Of a stretch of DNA of 64,000 bases, positions 11,499 to 23,946 are shown one piece after another; position 1 is the first letter of the stretch, and each line of letters starts with the position of its first letter. This stretch comes from Diphasiastrum complanatum (Eukaryota; Streptophyta; Lycopodiopsida; Lycopodiales; Lycopodiaceae). Location: the NCBI GenBank assembly GCA_029204225.1, contig CM055099.1, positions 70,319,349 through 70,383,348 of the forward strand, written 5' to 3'. Under the pieces are notes generated by a model. It had not been told where the DNA came from, made no database searches, and worked only from the letters and a program-made list of their open reading frames with translations. A program made the position numbers and the translations under genes.

Positions 11499-12338
11499 GC
11501 TGGCCAATTTCAAATTTGGATCTTCTAGTTCTCTTGTTGGGACATTGTTTTTTTGCCCCACATTCATATCATAGTAATCTTTCATGTAGTAAATACATGG
11601 ATGTTGCCCCATAAGAGATATTATACATGCATTTCAACGTTTTCAAATCACCTACAAGGTGGCATTGAATTTGAAAACTACCATGATTTTCCACAATAAG
11701 TTTTTGACCCTCCATATGTTCTTTTATGATCATTCCATAAGTTGTACGTGAAAATATCTTGGTAGAACTCCATGATTTTCTTTCAAAACCTGTAACAAAG
11801 CAAGTAATGTGTACTTTTATCCAAATCATAAGTGATATAATTGTAATAGTGTTGTAGGTAAATCTTGTTTGTCAATGTTTGGCTAGATCTACTCACGATG
11901 TGGTGTAGTATAGAGAGGATCGTCCGCTTTCTAAGTTTCTACTAAGCTTCAAACAGAAATGCAAAAATAAGGAATAATGACGGAAGCACTAAGGCTTACC
12001 CAACTAGTGCTCGAAATAGAAATGAAACTAACTAAGATGACAAAATACAAAACCTTACTAAGGCTTACCCAACTAGCAAGGTGATTAAACTAAATCCTAG
12101 ATTAACACCCAAAGGGAATTTAGAATGGAAGATTGCGGCTAACTAATAATCAATCAACAAAATACATGCCACAATACAAACCAATGAGAAGGAGGCAAGA
12201 GGAGGCCCAAACACCTTCCCTCAAGCTATGCACCTTCCCAAAGGGAACACAAATGAAATAGAGAGATAATCTAGAAAATAGAGAATTTGATAGCTTAATC
12301 TCAAAAGTGTATTACAAGGCAAATAGCTCTCCTTTTAT
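11499..12338. repeat. Direct repeat copy A, LTR-like, about 840 bp
   Basis: The segment starting TGGCTGGCCAATTTC is nearly identical to 13234-14092 over its whole length. The two copies share the phrases GATCGTCCGCTTTCTAAGTT and GGAAGCACTAAGGCTTACCC. Both copies end around CTCTCCTTT. Each copy also contains an internal repetition of AAGGCTTACCCAACTAG. The copies flank a coding-like segment, so they look like LTRs of a small element. No standard primer-binding site was found next to copy B. Confidence 0.8.
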
Positions 12339-12500
12339 CTTAGTTGGTGGTGCTAGTGAAACTGGTTCTGCTGTCGGTTGGGGGGTGGCTCGCTTCTTAG
12401 TGCTCGGATAGAGATCATCAAGCTCTTTGATGGCAGCAACTGCTCGAGACCCCAACTGTTTGGTGACCAATATATGGAGGAGTTATCCACATTTGGTAGT

Positions 12501-13115
12501 TTATTTTTTGGCTTTCAAGGCCCCACATTGCTTTTCTACTACCTTCTCAGCCCACTTGTAGTTTTGAGTGGGATCATCCATGGTGATGGTCAAAGAGAAG
12601 AGGTCGCTCGGTGGGATGCGATCCATCTTGGCAATATGCACCTCGACCATGGTGACAAGGAGTTCTAAGGCAGCCCGAAGATGGGGATCTGTGATGAGGT
12701 GTATGGCGATCCCATCGTTGGTTTGGGCAATAGTTTTGTCGTCCTCTATCAGATACTTTGTAAAATACTTGGCATCATAATTGGTGCCCTTGCCATGGAT
12801 CGTGTCTCCAAGATTAGGAAAGCCAATGCTCTGTAGATGCTCAGGAGAGACGTTGATGATTGTATAACTGCCACTCTTAGATGTAAGTTTAAAAGTTTGG
12901 AATTCATCCGAATAGGTTGAGTAGGTCGCTCAGATCAGGCTCTCGCTCTGTTGGTCACGGAAGTGAGTCAGATCAAATCCAAGACTTGTGAGGATATCCT
13001 TGGCCAGGATCAGCTGCTCGGCGTAATTCTTGATACAAATCATAAAAATGTCCTCTGATCAAGGCCTAGGGGGTTTACGGTGATGCAAAGAGAGCGAAAA
13101 GTCACGGGTTGCCAT
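12501..13115 (-). pseudogene. Unrecognised 205-codon frame with two in-frame TGA codons, between direct repeats
   Basis: On the minus strand a frame runs from an ATG at 13115 to a TAA at 12501. It is interrupted only by two TGA codons, about 19 and 62 codons in. The text between looks like real protein, with phrases such as YAEQLILAKDILTSLGFDL, SPEHLQSIGFPNLGDTIHGK and ITDPHLRAALELLVTMVEVH. Codons differ clearly from the AT-rich flanks. I do not recognise the family, and it does not look like a standard gag or pol. The surrounding direct repeats suggest a small LTR-type or transduced-gene element. Two stops argue for a decayed copy. Confidence 0.5.
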
Positions 13116-13233
13116 AGTAGTAGTGATTTGGCGAGTTTTTAGCTTGATATCTATAAAACCACTAAAAAAGTTAAACTAAATATTTAGTTTTTGAATCGTG
13201 TCCACCATTTTTTGTAGTTCGATGTAACCCTCC

Positions 13234-14092
13234 TCTGGCTTGCCAATTTCAAATTTGGATCTTCTAGTTCTCTTGTTGGGACATTGTTTGTTCCCCCCAC
13301 ATTCATATCATAACAATCTTTCATGTAGTAAATACATGGATGCTTGGAGGTTGCCCCATGAGAAATATTATAAATGCATTTCAACGTTTTCAAATCACCT
13401 GCAAGGTGGCATTGAATTTGAGGCCTAACAAGATTTTCCACAATAAGTTTTGACCATCCATATGTTCTTTTATGATCATCCCATAATTTGTACATGAAAA
13501 TATCTTGATAGAACTCCATGATTTTCTTTCAAAACCTATAACAAAGCAAGTAATGTGTACTTTGTTAGTTGATTATCCAGATCATAAGTAATATAATTGT
13601 AATAGTGTTGTAGGTAAATCTTGTTTGTCAATGTTTGGCTAAATCTACTCACGATGTGGTGTAGTATAGAGAGGATCGTCCGCTTTCTAAGTTTCTACCA
13701 AGCTTCAAACAGAAATGCAAAAATAAGGAATAATGACGGAAGCACTAAGGCTTACCCAACTAGTGCTCGAAATAGAAATGAAACTAACTAAGATGACAAA
13801 ATACAAAACCTTACTAAGGCTTACCCAACTAGCAAGGTGATTAAACTAAATCCTAGATTAACACCCAAAGGGAATTTAGAATGGAAGATTGCGGCTAACT
13901 AATAATCAATCAACAAAATACATGCCACAATACAAACCAATGAGGAGCCAAGAGGAGGCCCGAGCACCTTCCCTCAAGCTATGCACCTTTCCAAAGGGAA
14001 CACAAGTGAAAAAGAGAGATAATGTCAAAAATAGAGAACTTGATAGCTTAATCTCAAAAGTGTTATTTAAAAGGCAAATACCTCTCCTTTAA
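13234..14092. repeat. Direct repeat copy B, LTR-like, about 860 bp
   Basis: Begins TGGCTTGCCAATTTC and matches copy A at 11499-12338. It has a few small insertions, such as extra bases near 13563, and scattered substitutions. Confidence 0.8.
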
Positions 14093-14570
14093 TGGCAAGG
14101 AGGGTCTTCCATAAGTAGTGACTAACTTATGGGACTGATCTATTTCTTGCTTTTCTAGAACTTCTAACTTAGGATTTAGAACTTCAAAGTTTCTTAACTT
14201 AGGAAAACTTTAGATTAAATATTTTTAATCTTAAGTTTCCTAAGTCTAAGTTGTAAATGTAAGTTTAAGCTATTTTATTATCTTTTAAGCTTTTACTCAT
14301 GGGCTTACCATGGCGGAAGTTTATTAACAAACACTCGTACGTGGACTTACAAAACACATGCCACGGACTTTTATTTCTCTCTTTTTTATTTTTTCTGTGT
14401 TAGCACAGATGCTAACAAATAGAGATATAATTGTAATAGAAAACACGTCATAGAAAATTACCTAGAATGTTGCTATCCACCATATATGATTTACTGATTG
14501 AACACTAAATGTATGATTATTTAATACTATGCTCATCAAAGTGATGCTCACCCATTCCAACTTTTTGACT

Positions 14571-15881
14571 TTAAATGATTTCAGATTTATCAAGTTTCAT
14601 CACAACAATCAATTTTTTATTTGCTTGATGATCATTAATTTTATAGAACCGAATAATGTACATTAAAACATTTTCGATATCAAGAAAAATATTATTGCAA
14701 TCGTTGTACTTTAGATCATCACTTTCAGATTTATATAAATCAGTGATATGAAATGGTTGGCTAACCACTTTGAACATTTCCTCATTAGCATAATTTCTTG
14801 CTAATCTTACTCGATATGGACGAGGAAGATAAGTTTTCTTAATCTTTACTTGAGAAAATGCTTCTTGTACAATTCTAAAAAAACTGGAATAAGCATTTCT
14901 GCTAACTCCAACCTAATCACATGCACCTTACTCAAGACCATCCCTACAATTTCATTTTTCATTTTCTCAAATCGATAATTTGTTATCAATGCTCTTGCAG
15001 ATTTTTTTGGAAGAACATAACATAAAGATTCTCCAATAAATGAACGATCTTTCAAATAGTCCTTTGCTACCAAGCATGATTTGCAATACACAAAACAAGT
15101 ATGGTTCAATCATATAAATGCAAATAACTACATCAAGAATCAACAAGTTCAAATGAAAAATTTGCAATCAAACTTCAATAACAGTCATACTTGAAAGCTT
15201 GAATTCTTTTCTTCTGATTACCACTGTGTATGGATAAGTCATCAATATTCTTCTTTGGTAGTTTTTGCCTTTTCCTTTCTAGTATTGCCGTTTTGATAAG
15301 ATCTACATCAACAATATATTTCAAACTTTCAGATTGTAACTTCTCCAATGATTCTAGCATATTTTGGTTTGAGCTTCAAAGACTAGTGATTAATGTATTC
15401 AGTTCTAATATAGAGCCCTTTTGTGCAAAGTTTTCATTCATGATCTGTTGCACATAATGTTGCAATTGTTGATAAGCACATTGTTGTTGTTGAAACTTAG
15501 CATACTGAAATTGTCGATTAGCATACAATAATTGTGCATTATGCATGCCAAAGCCTTGCAATCCAAGTAATCCTTTATAATATGATGAGATGACTGATAG
15601 ACTTAAAATCTGGACATAAACCGGTACTTGGATCAGGATAGATTGTTTCGTCTACCTACCAATCTACATGCTTATGATTCTTTTTTCTCAAATCTTCAAT
15701 AAGTGAAGCAACATTTTCTACAGCTTTTGAATTTTTCTTTAAAAATGGATAACATTCCATAGGAAGTGCAACATGCAAATGAACTTTTCCATTGTTGAAA
15801 ATTACAATGTCTCAAAAGATTGGTCATCAGTACCTCAGGCTTTGTATTGGCTATGTCAAGCTCGTAATTCTCCCACGTCAT
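14571..15881 (-). other. Unrecognised coding-like pieces, possibly a decayed gene
   Basis: Several minus-strand frames of 60-90 codons follow each other: 15696-15881, 15376-15561 (Gln-rich: QFQYAKFQQQQCAYQQLQ), 15175-15360 (basic: ILERKRQKLPKKNIDDLSIH), 14846-15109 (GMVLSKVHVIRLELAEMLIP) and 14571-14777. Their residue content looks protein-like, and the order could reflect exons of one gene or an eroded transposon ORF. No family is recognised. Confidence 0.3.
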
Positions 15882-16012
15882 ATTTTACTATGAGCATACA
15901 AAAATTTGAGCTCATATCGCTACATATTTTGCAAAGAGCATACCAAGATTTCAAGTCGGTTGAAACATGCAAAGAAATTTTGTCTTCCATTATTACAAGC
16001 ATGCTTAACTAA

Positions 16013-18312
16013 ATAATGCCTGAAGTTAGAGCTAGTAAACCACAGTAGTTAGAATGCGGGCATTACCAGAAACTTGAAAAACGTCAACTTCTTAAAGAGT
16101 CCATTTTGAGCCCATATTTCCCCTAATGTGTCCTTGGAGAACTCACTTTTACAATTGTCCATGATTTGATGATTGTGCTAGTATTTTCTTCAACACCATC
16201 CAAATGATTTGGAGAAAAGTGCCAAGGTCTTTTGTAAGTTTTGTCATTATAATGATTTGCAAAGGTATTAGGAAAACTTGGAAACATGCAATACTATTTT
16301 AGTAGCTCAAGTGGGAACATTGCACTTTATATGATTGACACCATGCATGCTACTTTGCTAGCCTATGTAGGAACATTACTAATCACATTGCCATTATAAA
16401 TGTTACAAAAAATGGCATTTACTAATAACACAAGGTACAATGATTGATGAAGACAAGCTATAAGCATCTCATGCATCACGAGAATAGTCTAGCATGTAAA
16501 GGTCACATGAGCTCACTAGCTATATTTAGCCACTTTTTTTATAACTTAGACATGAATAAAATTGTAAAGTTCCATTGCATATGCATAATTGATTTTTTCA
16601 TAACATGACTTTTCATGTTATATGCATGGATGATGCTCATAACTTTTCATGTTACATGCACATTAATCTCTAACTTTGTCTTTAGTGATTGGAGTTCTCC
16701 CACATCCATGGCTTTCAATAGTAAGTGATTTGCATGCAACTACACATGTTGCACATACTTTTTTTTTTCAATGTTCACAAAGCTTATTCAATGGAAGTTG
16801 TCTATTTAACATCGATGTATTTATCATAAATATATTTTAGCTTGCTAGGGTAGGGTTTGATAACACTAATTTCAATATGCACAATATTTAGTTGTACATC
16901 CACAATATATATGCCAAGCCACAATGCCTTTAAGTATCACTTTTGTTCACATCAACCAAGTTTTGAGCTTGTGCATTTGAGACATAACAACCACTCTAAT
17001 TAGATTTGACTACTACTAGGGATCATCCACATATTTTTTGGGACAACAAACTTGAAAGCTAAAGTACTTGACTTCCTAGTGTATAGTTGACTTTATTGGA
17101 TTTGAGATGGATCTTAACCTTTTCATAAATTTGCATTACACTCCATAGTCTTTTAATATAATGGCCTTGGTACGAATTTCCATCAAAATTGTCTTTTGGA
17201 CTTTTTCTATGCATATACTACTATGAAGTAGGCATTCATTATCTACATAGGTACATTACAAACACAAGATAATTTGTAATTGCCAACATTGGAGGGCCAA
17301 TTTTCAAATTTTTTAAATCGATCAGATGCCTATACTATCCAAATAGGAACTAGCCTTATTTTGAAATAATGACTCTTTTCATATACGTTTTGTCAAATTC
17401 CATATTCTTGAAAGGAGGCCAACTCACCCTGCATAAAGCATGAGTATAGGAAAGAGTGCATCTTCTATGTTGTAGATATTAACAATTTTGATATCAAATT
17501 GTTTAGACATACATGAGTATGGGAAATTTGCACATGTGCCAAAAACTTGTTGGTTACTTGTAGTAATGTGCAAATCACAAGTTGATCACAAGTAGAACTA
17601 GCCCCCCCCCCCCATACATACATGCAATGAGGATGATATCAAATAGAAGTTTCAAAGTGAGGTCCAATCTACTTTTAACATAGAAGTAGATTGGACTTGG
17701 CATTCACTTAGCTACATAAAAGGGGATTTTTCTCTTTCAATTAGTGTCTTATTGAGCATTTAAATAAGGAAGAAAATAATTGAATTATTCTTAGCTCAAA
17801 TTGTTTAGTTCCCCTGAATCTTCTTCTTTTTTTAAGATACAAGTATCATTGTATGACAATGGATGCTGACACATGTCACTCAAACATGTTGATAACTCCA
17901 AACCTGTCTCCTACCCCTTGCAAGTAGAAAATGATATTATAATTACTTTATAGTTATTTTTCTCTCTCCTACATGGCATTTCTTATAGGCCCTTCTTTGG
18001 GCCCATATTTTCTCTAATGGGAGACCTGAGATAGCCTCTAAGGCTTGACACATCATCACTTATACCAAAAAACAAAGAAATTTGAAATTTTGAAAGAAAA
18101 AAGTGGGAAAAAACCATCAGATTTTGATTTCTCACTATCCACTAGAAACCAGCTTTCACACGACAACCTAATGTCATGTGCCAAATCCCAAACTAATAGT
18201 AATAGCAATGAAGTAAAGCTAGAAGCAAGAAGATAACAAGACATCCATGATAGCATATCAATAGAAAGCTAGCAACAATGATATCTCAATGGAATCACAT
18301 TAGCAAAGAAAA
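16013..18312. other. Region without a recognisable gene
   Basis: AT-rich sequence with no convincing coding frame. A run of C occurs near 17601-17613. No repeat pair or structured RNA was seen. Confidence 0.5.
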
Positions 18313-18904
18313 TGTTGGAGGGTTTGCAGATCCCAAGGCAACCCTAACCCTAGTTAAGAAGTGAGAGAGATTTGGCACCTTGCGTGTGTAAGTCCAACCC
18401 GATAGTTAGGGAGGCAGAAATAGACCAATAGGATTCAGAGGCCAGGGTCCTCCTCTCTACTATAAAAAGGGACCAACTCGAGTTTGCTACACATGTACAT
18501 ATCTTCATTTCAATAAAGCAGATTGGTTCTCTTGTGAAATGGATCTATGAATGTCCTTGCTCTCTATCACTTTTCCTCCATCTCTCATGCTTTTATTGTG
18601 TTTTGCTAATTGTTGGATCTGATTGTTATAGGGATTGCATGTTTTTATACTTTTATGAGAGAGAAAGGGAGAGAGAGAAATAGTAAACTATCTTCATTGT
18701 GGATCTAGTGTTAATGGATGTAGTATTAATGCTTAGGGTTAGTGGATGGTAGAGTTAGATGTGAATCTTCCATTCATGCTAAAATCTAAACTATGCTATC
18801 GCTCTCATGTGAACGAATCTACGCGTGACAATTAACTTCGTCTCCTCAATGCTAGATTGATTAGATCTTGGGTTGAGGATAGGCAAGGAAAGAAACCCAC
18901 TACA
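18313..18904 (+). repeat. 5' LTR of a Tat-like Ty3/Gypsy element
   Basis: The segment runs from TGTTGGAGGG to CCCACTACA, directly before the primer-binding site. It contains a TATA box (TATAAAAAGG, 18461-18470) and an AATAAA signal (18512-18517), as expected of a plant LTR with R and U5. The left edge is the most likely TG by position. No second copy is present to confirm it. Confidence 0.65.
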
Positions 18905-18908
18905 ATTT

Positions 18909-18926
18909 TGGCGCCGTTGTCGGGGA
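18909..18926 (+). other. Gypsy primer-binding site
   Basis: TGGCGCCGTTGTCGGGGA differs by one base from the TGGCGCCGTTGCCGGGGA site common in plant Tat/Athila-type Gypsy elements. It lies 4 bases after the LTR end. Confidence 0.85.
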
Positions 18927-20136
18927 TCTGCGCCAACTTTTCAGTTTGCAGCATGTTTGTTGGATGTTAGCTTGCATTAGACATCTTGTCGTGGCATGAA
19001 TAGTGTTAAATCTACATTTAAGATTAGTTTGGGAGTGATTTTGTTTGATTTGAGTGGATTTGCTTTTTTGAAATCTAATCTAATAGTGTTAAATCTGCAT
19101 TTAAGATTAGTTTGGGAGTGATTTTTGTTTGATTTGAATATGAGATATCAGAAAAAACAACAAAAATCGGTCAAATCTGTTAGATTTTGGTCAAAAGGAG
19201 GCAAAAATCGTCATCAGAGCTGATAAATTTTTGTCCTTTTTGGAAAACATTTTCTGAGTTGCAGGCGCCTTCAGTTTTGACCACAGAACCTTCAGTCTGA
19301 AGGGCGAACAATCTTTCCCAACAAATTTCCAAAAACATCAGGAAAACCTAAAAAAAATACAAAAAAATCACCAAAACCCTAAAAATATAGAAAAAGAGCC
19401 TTCGTCCGATTCATTGTGCATAGGTGTGATTCAGATGTATCTATTGCCAGGTTGGCGAAGAATTATATCAAAAAGGTTTCTCAGAGGATCAATTGTCATA
19501 TTGTCATATTTTTGTTAAAAAAGTCTCTTTTTTGCAAAAATACCAGTATTACTCTTGATTATTTGCCAGAACCTTCGCCGAGTTTCTAGATTATTCTATG
19601 TATAGTGATTTATTATTTTTGAGTTCGACGAACATTCATCCTATCCAGATCATAGAAAATCTCCATTTTTACCCTCGTCAAACTACAGAAACTGTATTTT
19701 TATGTGCCAAAATCCTTTGCCAGTTCTACCTAGTTTTATCTGTGTCAGATTTTGAGTCTGAGAGTTTGGCGAAGGTTATTTCCATAGAATTTGTCAGAAA
19801 AATCTAATTAGAGCGTTTTTTTTTTCAAAAATAGCATTGTTGAATCTTTGTCGAGTGAATCTTCACCTAGGGAACCTTTGCAAGTTCTATTTTTAGGTTC
19901 TGATTTTCCAGATCAAGTCCCTGTCAAATTTTGGGTCAAATTTGATATAGTCTGATTTTGATTCTGAGAATTTTTTCATTTTTGAGAAGTATCGATTGGT
20001 TGATTTTCGGAATCATTTTCACGATATAGGAATCTAATTCTTGTCAAGTGAAAGAGATCTAGCAGATCTGATCTGAGATAGCTTTGATTAAAAATCCAGA
20101 TTCAATCTCATTGTCTGCTTGAATTAATCTGTAAAG
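18927..20136 (+). other. Untranslated leader of the Tat-like Gypsy element
   Basis: A 1.2-kb AT-rich stretch lies between the primer-binding site and the gag ATG. A phrase of about 40 bp around GTGTTAAATCTGCATTTAAG occurs twice (near 19007 and 19086). No gene was seen. Confidence 0.55.
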
Positions 20137-21340
20137 ATGGATGCCCCTAGAAGTTCTCCTCAGGAACTCAATCCAATCATTGTTAGAAGAGCACTCCGTT
20201 TGAATCTACCCAAATACAATGGATTAACAGATCCAGTTAGATTTATTTAGATCTATTCTGAATCTTGTGAAGTCTATGGTGAAGTTTTTCCCCAAGATAA
20301 ATTTACGTTTTTTCCTATGGCCTTAATAGGCGTAGCACAAGATTGGTACTATAATCAAGATGAAACTGAACGTACAGATTGGGAGATTGTTAAACGAGCC
20401 CTTATCACCCTCGAAAGTTTATGGAAGACCCTTTGTTACTTTTAAGTAAAATTAAAATGGGAATGCGGGAAATGGTTCGAGATTACATTGAACGGGTAAC
20501 ACGTCTCAGATCTGAGTGTGAACCTGAGTTGATTAACAAAAATGCCATGATCATGTGATTTTTGTCAGGATTACCTAAAAGGATTAGACGTGAGCTGAAA
20601 CGCCATAATGAGTACGGAATCTTGCAAAATGCTATGGATGATGCAATTTGGGAGGAGGATGAAGATTCAGACGATGAGCCGAATATCAGTATGTTGTCAT
20701 ATACAGTAGGGCAGACCACTACGACATCCACCACTATTACATCAACAAATGTCAACGCTACTACAGAAATGATAATCAATGAGTTCGAGAAGCTCGGGAA
20801 GAACCAGTAGAAACAGATGGAAAAGTTGCAGTCGCAATTTGATGAGAAGATTAAAGCACTGGAAGATTTCCATGGACAAACGAACAAGGAACCTGAGAAG
20901 TTTGCAAAGACTTTTCCTACCAGAAAAAATGTTTGGTGTTCTATTTGTACAAGAAATCACACACTGAATGAGTGTCCTCAATTGAGAAAATGAATGGAAA
21001 TCAGTATATGCCATTTGTGTAATTCGCCTAATCATGAGACTACTTTTTGCAACTTCAATCCTTGGATAATTCAGCAACGGTATGCCCAAATAGATATCGA
21101 GAACTACATTATGGAGGAAATCTGGTAGCTAGATCTCGTCAATCTGCTCTTGGATACCCGGAACGGTTAGCCTTACCTGTCCCACCAAAGCACCCCGCTC
21201 CTCCTGCCAATTTGATGGAACCAGAACCTTATAGAAGTCTCGAGAAATGGAACTATGGTAATGAACAAGAAGGTGGATCTTCAGAACAATATGCTATTTA
21301 TGCTGCCGCGCAACAACAAGCATCTAGAAACTAGACCAGA
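20137..21340 (+). pseudogene. Tat-like Gypsy gag with repeated zinc knuckles, degenerate
   Basis: The ATG at 20137 opens with MDAPRSSPQELNPIIVRRAL followed by LRLNLPKYNGLTDPVRF, a retrotransposon gag start. Later text includes DKFTFFPMALIGVAQDWYYN and the frame at 20562-20810. Knuckle-like motifs CSICTRNHTLNEC (about 20938) and CHLCNSPNHETTFC (about 21011) follow. In-frame stops (the first near 20249) and frame changes show it is inactive. Confidence 0.75.
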
Positions 21341-21781
21341 GCACCACTTGGACGCTTTGCATGTGGAGAAAATCACAGAGTTGCAGAATGTCCAAATAAA
21401 AAAAAATTTGTACCATTATGTCGTGACTGTGGTTATGGGCATTGCTATAAGGAATGTCCAACAAGACCGAAGCCACCACCGACTACAGCTCCTACAAATC
21501 TGATAACAATCAAGCAAAGACCAGTGGCTCAGAATAAACCAAATGTACCCTTGATGGTGGTCACCAGAGCACAGAAGCAGAAAGAACCGGTAGCAGATCC
21601 AGTACCTGCTGATTCTATACGTCCATTAACTGATATACCAACAACATCTGGAGTCTATCCAAATCTTCTTGCAGAAAAAAGAAGATATCAGGATATGAGG
21701 CAGTGGATTAAACATCTGCAAGAAGAAGAAGAGCTTGAAGCTGCTAGAGCAACAGCCAAAGTTCGTTCTTCACCATTGTAG
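21341..21781 (+). pseudogene. Gag C-terminal part with further zinc knuckles and basic linker
   Basis: The text reads FACGENHRVAECPNKK and then CRDCGYGHCYKECP in adjacent frames, bringing the number of knuckle-like motifs in this element to four. The open frame 21524-21781 continues with PNVPLMVVTRAQKQKEPV and a coiled, Glu-rich end (IKHLQEEEELEAARATAK). The frame ends at a TAG. Confidence 0.6.
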
Positions 21782-21849
21782 CCACCGAAAAATTCACGTA
21801 CAAATATGAATGCTCAGTTGCATCATCATGAAGAGCCATTCAAGATGAC

Positions 21850-22672
21850 TGAATCGGAAGCACCGCAAACAAAACTGCTCATGAATATTTTGTCTAGTAA
21901 GATCAATATTTTGTTGGGAGAGTTTAGTAAAGTTGGTGCCAAAAGCAAAAGAAGTATTAGCACAAAAGTTAACTCAAGCTAAACCAGAGTCCATCAGGAG
22001 CCACTTTTTTGTGCTGGATTTGAAGAATCTAATGAAGTACTCCATATCAGAGCAACTTGGAAAAGTGAACAAAAAAATATCACCCTGCCGATATAGCATA
22101 GACAATTTTCTAATGAAACAGCTGTGATAGATGGCGGTTTGGGAGTTAACCTGATTTCTACAAAGCTATGTGCAAAATGGGGCCTTACAAAGATAAAACC
22201 TGCGACTTTTGCCATTAAGCTAGCTGATCAAACGACAGTTCGTCCGTGAGGAATGGTTGAAGATATACCTGTTAGAATTGTCGGAGTATAGTTCATCATT
22301 ACTTTCGTAGTAATGGACTTACCAGAAGCACCAAATTTCTACCGAGTCCTATTGGGACGCCCATGGTTACAAGTTGTGCAAGTAATTTATAACCGGGGTA
22401 CCGAAAAAATCACTTTTGAAAATTGTGAATGTGCAGTCAAGGTTGATCCTGTAACTTGGACTATCAAACCAATGGTTCAAAAAGAGGATGATGATTCATC
22501 AACAATGGATCATACTTGTGACCGACCAGAAAAAAATTTGGGAGCTCATTATGATTCTCAAATTGATACTGTCAACTGGAATGAAGCTCTTGAAACGATT
22601 GACTGTACAGCAGGATATATGTGTCAACAAGATAATCAGTTAGATTTGAGCAAGATTTCATTATTGGATTGA
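21850..22672 (+). pseudogene. Gypsy aspartic protease region
   Basis: The frame reads TAVIDGGLGVNLISTKL, matching the DGGSGVN-type active-site motif of Tat-like proteases. Next come AIKLADQTTVRP and then YRVLLGRPWLQ, the usual end of the protease core. Stop codons occur near 21975, 22098 and 22290, so it is broken. The open frame 22313-22672 continues into the protease-RT linker. Confidence 0.7.
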
Positions 22673-22697
22673 ACCTTGGATACCGATCACTTTTCCA

Positions 22698-23126
22698 TTG
22701 AATGTGCTGAATGTACCTTGGATATCAATGGAGTCTATACTAGATCCAATTGAAGATGAACTCATTCCCGTGAGTCATGCCTTGACTTATGATGACAATG
22801 CAGAGCTTACTGATGAGCAGATTCTAAATCATATGGATCTGACCAGATTGGGAGTGCGTAATATTTCTGATGAACCAACAATAAAATCGCCAAAAATATT
22901 GAAAGAAGACAGGATCACAGCGTCAATGACGAAAAAACAAGCCAAGCAACATTATAATACGGTCCTGAAATGGGAAAATCCTCCTCTAAAGATTAATTCA
23001 AAGAATGTGCCACCCTTACTGGATAAAGACAAAGGAAAAGTCAAGGATGATTCTACAAGTCAGAGTTCTAGCAAGACATCATCGTCTAGGACATCTTCAC
23101 CTTCGAATAAGAGTTTATCTTCTTAG
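22698..23126 (+). pseudogene. Linker between protease and RT of the Tat-like element
   Basis: A 142-codon frame starts MNVLNVPWISMESILDPIED and ends in a Ser-rich tail (SSSKTSSSRTSSPSNKSL). Its position after the protease fits the long linker of Tat/Ogre elements. It has no domain I recognise. Confidence 0.5.
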
Positions 23127-23399
23127 AAGTCATCACCTCCACGATCAATTCCTGCTAAAAAGACTAAGCGAAGATCCAAGACAAGTCCTTTTGACAAAGA
23201 ACAAGTAGATTTAGTCCAGCATGATATGCCCAAACATTTTAAATGCTATACACTAGATGATGTGGTTATCATATTATCCAAAGCACATTGTGAACCCGAA
23301 GAACAGGTGCCAGAATCGAAAGATGTTTACGATGGCCCAGCTAGGACACAGCCTATGAATCTTGCTGAACTAGGAGAACCAGAAAAGATTGTACAAGTT

Positions 23400-23525
23400 G
23401 GATCACAACTTAATTCCTGAACAAGTTTCAAGCACTTCAAACGTTACTTACTAAGTATCAAGACTGCTTTGCATGGACTTATCAAGATCTCAAGGGTATT
23501 CCGACTATGGACTGTGTTATTCGAA
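23400..23525 (+). pseudogene. Start of Gypsy reverse transcriptase, cut off
   Basis: The reading KFQALQTLLTKYQDCFAWTY followed by QDLKGIP is the start of a Tat-type RT region. The similarity stops near 23525, where Copia RNase H sequence begins, so most of pol is missing. This marks an element-to-element junction. Confidence 0.65.
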
Positions 23526-23573
23526 GGAAGCTGGATTTCACATCGAATCTTACAGTGACGCAAGCTGGGCATT
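23525..23573 (+). pseudogene. Copia RNase H, left piece cut by the Gypsy insertion
   Basis: The frame reads GFHIESYSDASWA, the conserved start of Copia RNase H. It continues at 28652 with SSMKDDNKSISGGCT once the Gypsy element and one copy of the target duplication are left out. Confidence 0.8.
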
Positions 23574-23931
23574 TGTAATAGATCCTAACACCACAGTAGG
23601 GCAAACACTAACTCATCCACCCAACCTTGCCTACTCCCGGATATAGAGTAAGCCCCTCCTAGCCCAGTGTGAGGATTGGTAGCATGCTACTGCCAAGTGT
23701 CGGCCACGTGGCACTGACGTGGCCGACTGCATGTCCGGACCCAACTGGGGGCCCTATCCTGCTGACAGGGTCCCTAGGCTGTGTTAGGCCCGCCATGTCT
23801 ATGGACCGTGCTGGGGCACACTACTCACATTGTCTTGCCCTGTTGGTCATGTACGCTGGACACGACCCTGACTGTGGTATCTGACCTATCTGTGTTCTCT
23901 AGGGTTCGGCACTGGTTACAAGATTGTAACA
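23574..23931 (-). repeat. 3' LTR of the minus-strand Gypsy element
   Basis: 358 bp, matching 28294-28651 over the full length, with TG...CA ends. It is unusually GC-rich for this window and contains CCACGTGGCACTGACGTGGC. Confidence 0.92.
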
Positions 23932-23946
23932 CTCCCTCCCCCTTAA
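23932..23946 (-). other. Polypurine tract
   Basis: The plus strand reads CTCCCTCCCCCTTAA, so the minus strand reads as a purine run ending directly at the 3' LTR. This is the second-strand priming site. Confidence 0.85.

Noticed and set aside
12501-13115. Selenocysteine or stop-codon readthrough at the two TGAs
   Set aside because: Land plants lack a selenocysteine system, and no readthrough context was seen. Decay is simpler.
23226-23580. A continuous Tat-like RT up to 23580
   Set aside because: The last 50 bases read as Copia RNase H in another frame and join to 28652, so the RT stops near 23525.
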